A stretch of DNA of 39,384 bases. Source: Caldilineaceae bacterium (GTDB taxonomy: Bacteria; Chloroflexota; Anaerolineae; Caldilineales; Caldilineaceae). Below are positions 15,218 through 21,831 of this stretch, in pieces; the stretch's first letter is position 1; each line of letters begins with the position of its first letter. The position numbers were made by a program, and so were the translations under genes. Below the pieces are notes generated by a model. The model searched no databases. It saw only the letters and a program-made list of their open reading frames with translations, and was not told where the DNA came from. The stretch covers positions 1-39,384 of the forward strand of contig JAHBVG010000067.1 of NCBI GenBank assembly GCA_019637695.1, read 5' to 3'.

Positions 15218-17890
15218 GTGGACCGTCAAAGCTCAGTTCCAGATTTAGTTGCCGCCATCCCAATTACCAAGCTCCGGCCACCGCTACTGGCTGACCATAC
15301 ACTGCATCGCCCTCAGCCGATCCAGGATTTGCACCGGGCGGTCACAAGCTGCCGCCTGACGCTCCTGGCTGCGCCGGCGGGAGCCGGCAAGACAACGGCT
15401 GTTACCACTCTGCACGCCACCTTTCCGCAGCTACCCATGACCTGGGTCGCTCTTGATGAAGGCGATGACACCCCTCACACCTTCTTGCTGCTGCTGGTTG
15501 CCGCCGTGCAGCAGGTTGCGCCGACCTACGGCCTTCAAGTTCAGCAAATGCTTGAGATGGGTAACCCTCAAGAGGTTGACACGCTGCGCCTCATCGGCCT
15601 CCTCATCAACGAAATGACCGCCAAACTTGACACACCCTTTCTTATCGTTCTTGACGACCTGCACCGGATCAGCGACAAAGAAATACACACTGCGCTCGAC
15701 TACCTGCTGGAACGGCTGCCGCCCAGCGTTCATCTGATCATCACCACCCGCCACGACCCACCCCTGCGCCTGGCCCAACTGCGCGTGCGAGGCCAATTGG
15801 CTGAATTCCGCCTGGCCGATCTGCGCTTCTCCAGCGGCGAAGTGGCCAGTTTGTTTCAGAAAATGCACCATCTGGACCTGACCCCCGTCGAGCTAGATCT
15901 GATCCAGACTTGTACCGATGGCTGGCCGGCCGGATTGCACCTGTTGTCCCTTTCCATGTCCCGCCTGGAGTCGACTGAGCGGCGCAGCGATTTTTTGCGG
16001 CATCTGTCTACCAGCCAGCGGTATCTCTTTGACTATCTCATTGAAGAAGTACTCAACCAGCTTCATAGCCGTGACCGGGATTTTTTGCTGCAATCAGCGA
16101 TTCTGGACGAGCTAACCCCCAGGCTGTGCCGAGCCGTCACCGGGCAGGTTGACGCCGCCGCCACCCTTGATCGCCTTTACCGGCAAAATCTCTTCCTGAC
16201 GCTCACAGAAACCGCTGATCCGTTGGCCGAACCTACTTACCGCCCCCACGCCCTCTTTGCCCAGGTTCTACAAAAACAGCTACTGCAAAGCGGTATGGAC
16301 GTGGCCCAACTACACCGGCGGGCAGCCGATGCGGCCTCCATCCCCTCCCGCCGCATTCATCACCTGTTGGCAGCCGAAGGCTGGCGCGAAGCAGCCGAGG
16401 CTATCATTGATCTGGGGCGTCTCCAGTGCGAGCGGGAATTTGTGCATTCTGATCTGATTGAATGGATAGAGAGGTTGCCAGCGTCCATTCGCGCTGAACA
16501 TTACTGGCTGGATCTGATCCGGGCTAACTACCTAAAACAACAGGGCAAGGTAACGGATGCGTGGCAAATGGCGAAGGCAGTCTATATCACCGCTCAGGCC
16601 CACGAAGATACAGCCGCAGAATTTGAAGCGCTGTGGACACTCGTTTCCTATCTCACCGAGCAGCGCGAAGCCGCCTGGCAAGCGCGCTTTGAGGCGTTAA
16701 TAGCCGCCCGACCCGAACTTCTCTCCCCGCTGCGCCGCTGTTATTATCTGATGAGCCAGGCGTGGCAAACTCTGTATGGGCAAGGATGGGAAGCGGCCCA
16801 ATCTTACTTTTTCGATTATCTGCAAACCGCAGAAGCGGCTGGCGATGTTCAGGTCTATTACTCGGCGGCGCAGCACATTGGCCCTCAATGGTTTTTTACC
16901 GACCAGGGCATTGAACCAGTGCGCCGCTTTGACCAAGCCGCGCTCCATCTGTTGGGGAAAGAGGAAGGGCTGCCCCAGGCCGGTATTTATGTGCGGCAGG
17001 CATGGATTCACCTGCTACAGGGCAATCTGCCCGCCGTCGAACCACTGGCCCAGCAGGCCGGCCGCATTTTCCGGCTCATGGGCAGTTTTGCCTGGATGGA
17101 TCTGGTGGTGGATTGGGCGTTGCTGAATAGCATGATTGCCCGCTCTGAAGTCGACCGGTTAGAAACGTTTGTGCAGGCGGCCGAAAGACGCCTGAGCCAG
17201 GTAGATACACAGCGCCAGCATCTTCCCGAATATTGGCTTGCCCTGTGGCGGGCTTACTGGCTGCAGGATCGCTGGGAAGAGGCCGCAGCCGTCCGCGCCA
17301 GGCTGGAGGCAGTGGCCAGTAAGCGGGCGCTGCTGGACGGCTGGCAGGCTTACGCAGAAAAACGAATGTCTCAAGCCGAAGAATTCCTGCTGGCCGCCAC
17401 CCGCTATCATCGTGAACGGCGTTGGGTCGGCACCTGGGGCCATCCGGGGCTGGATCTGGCCCTCTTTTATCTGCTGCAAGAACGGCCCCAACAAGCGCTC
17501 AATGCCTGGCGCGAAACGGCGATTGAAATGCAACAACGGGAAATGCCCGGTCTGCCCCTGCTCACCGGACGCAAAATCATCCCCCTGCTGGAATTGGCCT
17601 GGCGCCAAGAGGTATACACCGCGATAGCCCAGGTCTCCCTGGATGCTTTTGGCGTCGGGTCTGCGCCGCGCGCCATTCCCATCCCCAACAGCGACGAATG
17701 GCTGACTCCCCGCGAAGCGGAAGTGCTGCAACTGCTGTTGAGCGGGGCCACCAACCAGCAAATTGCCGACCGGTTGGTCATTACCCGGCGCACCGCCAAA
17801 GCTCACGTCAGCAACATCCTGCAAAAATTGGGCGCTTCCTCTCGCGCCGAAGCCATTGCCCGCGCCCACGAATTGGATTTGTCCCCATAA
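15218..17890 (+). CDS. MalT/LAL-type LuxR-family transcriptional regulator
   Basis: The 890-residue protein has the MalT plan: a STAND-type NTPase with Walker A APAGAGKT (residues 52-59) and Walker B LIVLDDLH (about 143-150), a long helical TPR-like sensor (about 400-800), and a C-terminal LuxR HTH (LTPREAEVLQLLLSGATNQQIADRL, then TAKAHVSNILQKLGASSRAEA). Such proteins are ligand- and ATP-activated transcription activators, often of sugar genes. The start is GTG at 15218 with AGAAGGA upstream. It precedes a lipoprotein gene and a membrane-protein gene on the same strand, with repeated TTGTCCCC motifs in the gap. The inducer is unknown. Confidence 0.9.
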   Translation: MDRQSSVPDLVAAIPITKLRPPLLADHTLHRPQPIQDLHRAVTSCRLTLLAAPAGAGKTTAVTTLHATFPQLPMTWVALDEGDDTPHTFLLLLVAAVQQVAPTYGLQVQQMLEMGNPQEVDTLRLIGLLINEMTAKLDTPFLIVLDDLHRISDKEIHTALDYLLERLPPSVHLIITTRHDPPLRLAQLRVRGQLAEFRLADLRFSSGEVASLFQKMHHLDLTPVELDLIQTCTDGWPAGLHLLSLSMSRLESTERRSDFLRHLSTSQRYLFDYLIEEVLNQLHSRDRDFLLQSAILDELTPRLCRAVTGQVDAAATLDRLYRQNLFLTLTETADPLAEPTYRPHALFAQVLQKQLLQSGMDVAQLHRRAADAASIPSRRIHHLLAAEGWREAAEAIIDLGRLQCEREFVHSDLIEWIERLPASIRAEHYWLDLIRANYLKQQGKVTDAWQMAKAVYITAQAHEDTAAEFEALWTLVSYLTEQREAAWQARFEALIAARPELLSPLRRCYYLMSQAWQTLYGQGWEAAQSYFFDYLQTAEAAGDVQVYYSAAQHIGPQWFFTDQGIEPVRRFDQAALHLLGKEEGLPQAGIYVRQAWIHLLQGNLPAVEPLAQQAGRIFRLMGSFAWMDLVVDWALLNSMIARSEVDRLETFVQAAERRLSQVDTQRQHLPEYWLALWRAYWLQDRWEEAAAVRARLEAVASKRALLDGWQAYAEKRMSQAEEFLLAATRYHRERRWVGTWGHPGLDLALFYLLQERPQQALNAWRETAIEMQQREMPGLPLLTGRKIIPLLELAWRQEVYTAIAQVSLDAFGVGSAPRAIPIPNSDEWLTPREAEVLQLLLSGATNQQIADRLVITRRTAKAHVSNILQKLGASSRAEAIARAHELDLSP

Positions 17891-17985
17891 GACGGAGAAC
17901 CCAAAACCGGGGTGGTTTCCATCTGTCTTTCCTTGTCCCCAAGAGATTGTCCCCCTATCCGGGTCCATATTGTCCCCCAGGACAA
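17879..17985. promoter_or_regulatory. cluster of four TTGTCCCC motifs, one palindromic
   Basis: TTGTCCCC occurs at 17879-17886, 17933-17940, 17947-17954 and 17970-17977. The last forms the inverted repeat TTGTCC-CCCA-GGACAA (17970-17985). The cluster lies between the regulator gene and the lipoprotein gene and may be an operator, perhaps for the upstream regulator. This is pattern only. Confidence 0.35.
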
Positions 17986-18121
17986 TGTGGATTTTTGTCG
18001 TTTGCCCTATCCTGACAATTGGTGAACGTTCCCCAAGTATTGGACCAGACCTGCCAGATTCGTAGCGCGGTTTTCTGAACCGTATACGGAATTGGAAACT
18101 CAAATTGCATAGGAGCCCATC

Positions 18122-19048
18122 ATGAAAAAGCTAGCCACGACGGTATTTTTCATCTTGCTGCTATTGGCGGCCTGTACGGTGCCGGCGCCGGTAGCTGACC
18201 CAAACCCACCTGCCCCGGTCGTCGCGAACCCGACCGCAGCGGACGAACCCGCCCCCACTGCTGAACCAGAAGCGGACGTAGTTGCTGGTCAGATGACCAT
18301 CGCAGCCACCGCCGCCGGATTTGAAGCGCCCTCTCACCTGGCTGCCGGCTGGACCACCGTTACCTTGAACAACAAAAGCGATGGGATGCGCCAGGCCGCT
18401 CTCTTCCGCTTTGAAGAAGGCAAAACCATGGCCGACCTGGCCGCAGCTATGCAGAGCGGCCCGCCTGGTCCGCCCCCCTTCCTGACGGCCGTTGGCGGCG
18501 TAGCCGGCATTTCCCCCAGCAAAAGCGGCAGCGTCATTGTCAACATGTCGCCTGGCGATTACGTTATGCTGGATCCTGTGCCTGACGGTGAGGGCGTGCC
18601 CGGCGTGGCCAAAGGTTACATCTTGCCCTTCACCGTCGTGGCCACGGAAACGGCCGAACCTGCTCCCAACACAGAGATGACGCTGGAAATGGCTGATTAT
18701 GCCTTCGTCTTCGACCATACTGCTCTGAGCGCAGGCGAACACCTGGTGCACGTCACCAACAGTGGCCCGCAAGAGTCGCACGAAGTAGTCGTCATCCGGC
18801 TCAATGAAGGCGCCACAGTGCAAGATTTCCTGGCGGCGACCGCGCCCGACGCCCCACCCGGACCGCCGCCAGGCATTGTGGTCGCTGGTCTGTCTGGGCT
18901 GACCATCGGCGAAGAAGCCTACATCTCCGTAGAGATTGAGGAAGGGGTCAACTATGGACTGATCTGCTTCCTGCCCTCGTCCCACCATCAGGGAACACCC
19001 CACTTCGCGTTGGGGATGGTTAGCGAGTTTGCCCTACACGGCCATTAA
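18122..19048 (+). CDS. lipoprotein with two tandem cupredoxin-like domains
   Basis: The 308-residue protein has a signal peptide with lipobox LAAC (Cys18), a Pro/Ala/Glu-rich linker (about 20-58) and two homologous modules (about 59-175 and 180-300). Each has a strand-rich start, a segment like LFRFEEGKTMADLAAAM or VIRLNEGATVQDFLAA, a PPGPPP motif, and an aligned closing part (PGDYVMLDPVPD and GVNYGLICFLP). The fold looks cupredoxin-like, but a full copper-ligand set is not obvious. It should be anchored outside the membrane. It lies downstream of the MalT-like regulator and 76 bases before a membrane-protein gene. Function unknown. Confidence 0.7.
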   Translation: MKKLATTVFFILLLLAACTVPAPVADPNPPAPVVANPTAADEPAPTAEPEADVVAGQMTIAATAAGFEAPSHLAAGWTTVTLNNKSDGMRQAALFRFEEGKTMADLAAAMQSGPPGPPPFLTAVGGVAGISPSKSGSVIVNMSPGDYVMLDPVPDGEGVPGVAKGYILPFTVVATETAEPAPNTEMTLEMADYAFVFDHTALSAGEHLVHVTNSGPQESHEVVVIRLNEGATVQDFLAATAPDAPPGPPPGIVVAGLSGLTIGEEAYISVEIEEGVNYGLICFLPSSHHQGTPHFALGMVSEFALHGH

Positions 19049-19055
19049 CTTTCGG

Positions 19056-19097
19056 ATGGCGTATTGCGTCACCACAACAGATTACGCAATACGCCAT
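19056..19097. repeat. perfect 14-bp inverted repeat (GCGTATTGCGT type)
   Basis: ATGGCGTATTGCGT (19056-19069) and ACGCAATACGCCAT (19084-19097) surround a 14-base loop between the lipoprotein and membrane-protein genes. It has no T tail. It belongs by style to the short-word palindromes of this window. Confidence 0.7.
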
Positions 19098-19124
19098 ACA
19101 CAAACTACAACATGGAGGACAAGA

Positions 19125-19733
19125 ATGAACCAGTTTACAAAAGCGCATGAGTGGGAACAACGAATATGGGGCGTTTCGCTGATTGCTGCCCCGCTGCTGT
19201 TGGCGTTAGCCACCCTTTTCTGGCAAGATGGCCGTCTCGGCATCACGGGCGGGACCCTTCAAGTCTATGCCTATCTCTTCTGGATTCCAGCCTTTATGGG
19301 TTTGTTCTACCCGCTGCGCCAGAAAATGCCCCGCTATGCCACTCTGGGTTTGTTGATTGCTATCTATAGCTGCCTTGCAGGCAACAACTTTGGCATGGAT
19401 GGGATCTATGAACAGGCATATCCAGTGATTGCCAGTGACGACTCACGCCAGGCCATGGGCCTCAGCTCGCTGCTGGTGTTGTTTGTACCCGGCGCACTCT
19501 TTCCGCTCAGCCTGCTGACGGTGGCGATCATGCTGTGGCGAACTCGCAGTGTGCCGGTGTGGGTGGCGCTGCTGCTGGCAGTAGGCGCCATCGCCTTTCC
19601 CATCAGCCGAATTCCCCGTATCGAATTGATCGCCATGATTTCCGACATTGCTTTGATCATTCCGCTGATCTGGCTGGGCTGGCAATATCTGCGACCAGCC
19701 GAACGGATAACGGCCGTCGAGATTCCCACCTGA
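19125..19733 (+). CDS. six-helix membrane protein, function unknown
   Basis: A 202-residue integral membrane protein with about six hydrophobic segments (near residues 12-31, 40-60, 68-86, 110-135, 142-160 and 167-188). No family motif is recognised. The start at 19125 is chosen for the strong GGAGGA site seven bases upstream; the longer open frame from 19029 runs back into the lipoprotein gene. It probably forms a transcription unit with the lipoprotein gene, separated by a hairpin that could adjust their relative expression. Confidence 0.7.
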   Translation: MNQFTKAHEWEQRIWGVSLIAAPLLLALATLFWQDGRLGITGGTLQVYAYLFWIPAFMGLFYPLRQKMPRYATLGLLIAIYSCLAGNNFGMDGIYEQAYPVIASDDSRQAMGLSSLLVLFVPGALFPLSLLTVAIMLWRTRSVPVWVALLLAVGAIAFPISRIPRIELIAMISDIALIIPLIWLGWQYLRPAERITAVEIPT

Positions 19734-19881
19734 TTTCATGCCCAGTCTCGCGCCGGGTTGACTGATAGATGAATCAAGTAAAAGTCGCACAATTGTGGAG
19801 TAGGCACGCCCACGTGCAGGACGGGTCATACGTGGGCGTGTTCGCTCCGCAAAGTACGATGTCTATGTGATGTCTCTATGA

Positions 19882-19961
19882 GACGAAGGAGCAAAGACGA
19901 AGGATGAACGTTGAGGAGCGATCTGCTCTTGACGTTCGTCCTTCGTCTATCGTCTTCCGTC
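19882..19961. repeat. word-palindrome (GACGAAGGA type)
   Basis: Arms 19882-19911 (GACGAAGGAGCAAAGACGAA and on) and 19932-19961 (ending CGTCTTCCGTC) are largely complementary. A small GAGC/GCTC hairpin sits in the loop. It lies between convergent genes, so it may serve as a bidirectional transcript end. Confidence 0.65.
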
Positions 19962-19963
19962 CC

Positions 19964-21112
19964 TTATTGATATGCCAGCGACCCATCCTCGCGGGTGAGA
20001 AAGGAACGGTGCCAGGGCGCGAAGGGATACTTCTCCAACGCCTCGATGTTGAGATCGATGCCCAGCCCCGGCGTTTCGGGGATCTCCAAATAGCCGTCCA
20101 CCAGTTTGATTGGCTCGGTGACAATGTCACGGCGGATGCCTTCGTCGTCGGGGTGGTATTCGAGGACAATAAAGTTTTGCGTGCTGGCGGCGAAGTGGAC
20201 ATTCACCGCCGTGGCAATCGGCCCACAGGGGTTGTGCGGGGCAACCGTGGCGTAGTGAACCTCGGCCATGGCTGCGATCTTTTTCATCTCCCACAGGCCG
20301 CCGGTGACACAGATATCAGGCTGCACAATGTCCACGGCGTGGTAGCCCAACAACTCGCGAAATTCGTGGCGGGTGTAGAGCATTTCACCCGTGGCAATGG
20401 GGACGCGCACCTTTTCGCTAAGTTTTGCCATGGCTTCGTAGTTCTCCGGGCGCAGCGGTTCTTCTACAAACATGGGGTTGAAGGGGGCGACCACCTCGCA
20501 GAACTGCGCCGCTCGCCCGATCTCAAACATGCGCGCATGGGGATCAATGCCGATGTCCACCCCATCGCCCACGGCTTCACGCACGGCGGCCACGCGCTTT
20601 TCCACCTCCTTGAGGACGGCGTTCCACGGCATGGATTGCCAGCCCGGCGGGAAGACGGATCCCCCCATTTTGAGCGCGGTGTAGCCGTAGGTCTCGACGA
20701 GGCGCACGGCGATGTCGGCGGCTTCCTCGGCGGATTTGCCGCCAACGCCCTGATAAACGCGCACCTTGTTGCGCGCCTTGCCCCCCACCAATCGGTAGAC
20801 CGGCAACCCGGCGGCCTTGCCCGTAATGTCCCACAGCGCGTGTTCGATGCCACTGATCGCCGCGTTGAGGACCATGCCGCCGGGGAAGCGCGACCCGGCG
20901 TACATGAGATGCCACAACCCCTCAATATCGCGCGGATCGCGCCCGATCAGCCAGCCTTCAAAATCGTGGATCGCTTCCACCGTGGCTTTGTCGGGACCAC
21001 AGGAATAGGCTTCGCCCACGCCATAAATGCCCTCATCGGTCCACACTTTGACGAAGGGAATGTTGCGCGATCCCATGTTGACGAGATACGTGTCGATCTT
21101 TGTGATTTTCAT
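19964..21112 (-). CDS. galactonate-dehydratase-like enolase-superfamily enzyme
   Basis: The 382-residue protein carries the full D-galactonate-dehydratase-type set of residues: Asp190-x-His192 (GIDPHARM), Glu217 (FVEEPL), Glu243 (ATGEML) and His293 (APHNPCGP). These match the Mg ligands and the two catalytic histidines of that group. It should dehydrate an acid sugar to a 2-keto-3-deoxy acid in the cytoplasm; whether the substrate is galactonate or a related acid is not decidable. The start at 21112 follows GAGGATAT. It lies downstream of a truncated sugar ABC permease on the same strand, as expected for a former sugar-acid uptake operon. Confidence 0.85.
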   Translation of the reverse strand: MKITKIDTYLVNMGSRNIPFVKVWTDEGIYGVGEAYSCGPDKATVEAIHDFEGWLIGRDPRDIEGLWHLMYAGSRFPGGMVLNAAISGIEHALWDITGKAAGLPVYRLVGGKARNKVRVYQGVGGKSAEEAADIAVRLVETYGYTALKMGGSVFPPGWQSMPWNAVLKEVEKRVAAVREAVGDGVDIGIDPHARMFEIGRAAQFCEVVAPFNPMFVEEPLRPENYEAMAKLSEKVRVPIATGEMLYTRHEFRELLGYHAVDIVQPDICVTGGLWEMKKIAAMAEVHYATVAPHNPCGPIATAVNVHFAASTQNFIVLEYHPDDEGIRRDIVTEPIKLVDGYLEIPETPGLGIDLNIEALEKYPFAPWHRSFLTREDGSLAYQ

Positions 21113-21132
21113 ATATCCTCGAAGTGAATGGA

Positions 21133-21212
21133 ATTGACGATTTTCGATTGACGATTTTCGATTGCAGAGAGGCGCGCGACAAATCGTCAATCATCAATCA
21201 TCAATCGTCAAT
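21133..21212. repeat. word-palindrome (ATTGACGATT type)
   Basis: GATTGACGATTT (21146-21157) pairs with AAATCGTCAATC (21181-21192), and ATTGACGATT (21133-21142) with AATCGTCAAT (21203-21212). It lies between the permease fragment and the dehydratase gene. Confidence 0.65.
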
Positions 21213-21216
21213 CAAA

Positions 21217-21627
21217 CTATCCCTTCAACCCCGTGGTCACGATCCCCTGCACAAAGTACTTTTGCGCTACAAAGAAAAGGATCAGCGGTGGCAGGGCGAC
21301 GATCAACGAGGCAGCCATGAGGATAGCTTCGCGCGGTTCATCGCTCTCGAAGGGCGACGCCGTGAAGTGGCGCAAACCAATCGAAACGGTGTATTTATCC
21401 GGCGAGTTGAGGAAGATCAGAGGCCCGATAAACTCGTTCCAATGCTCGATGAACGAGAAGATGGCGACGGTAGCCAGCGCCGGTTTTGCCAGCGGCAAGA
21501 TCACATTCCAGAAGATCCGCACCGAGGACGCGCCGTCAATTTTGGCGGCTTCGTCCAGGTCCTTGGGGATGGTCAAGAAGAACTGGCGCAGCAGAATGCA
21601 AATTACCATACACCAGCTACCCTGTCA
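21217..21627 (-). pseudogene. 5'-truncated MalG-type sugar ABC permease
   Basis: The frame keeps only about 130 C-terminal residues of a carbohydrate ABC permease: LLRQFFLTIPKDLDEAAKID (EAA loop) to FVQGIVTTGLKG at the C-terminus. Homology begins abruptly near 21600, after a few unrelated codons and a TGA at 21627. Full-length members have about 275-300 residues, so the first half, including the early membrane segments, is gone. No binding protein or second permease is present. It is diverged from the other fragment (14550-15095), so the two are not recent copies of each other. Confidence 0.78.
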
Positions 21628-21672
21628 ATTCCAAAAAGATCGGACAACTGATTTGGTGGTCGGACCAATGAA

Positions 21673-21830
21673 GCGAATTACGAGTTGCGAGTTGCGAGGG
21701 TCAGGAAAGATTCGCCCTTGCTTGCAATAAGTTTGTAAAACGGACTACGCACTACGTACTAAACTTGGCCATAAGTCTTTAAAACAAGGAGAAACTGCCC
21801 ACCCTATGCAATTCGCAACTCGCAATTCGC
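21673..21830. repeat. word-palindrome (GCGAATTACGAGTTGCGA type)
   Basis: Arms 21673-21690 and 21813-21830 match at 17 of 18 positions. The enclosed 122 bases contain no ORF. The element lies upstream of the permease fragment, next to its truncation point, and downstream of the FtsX-type gene. Confidence 0.7.
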
Positions 21831-21831
21831 A

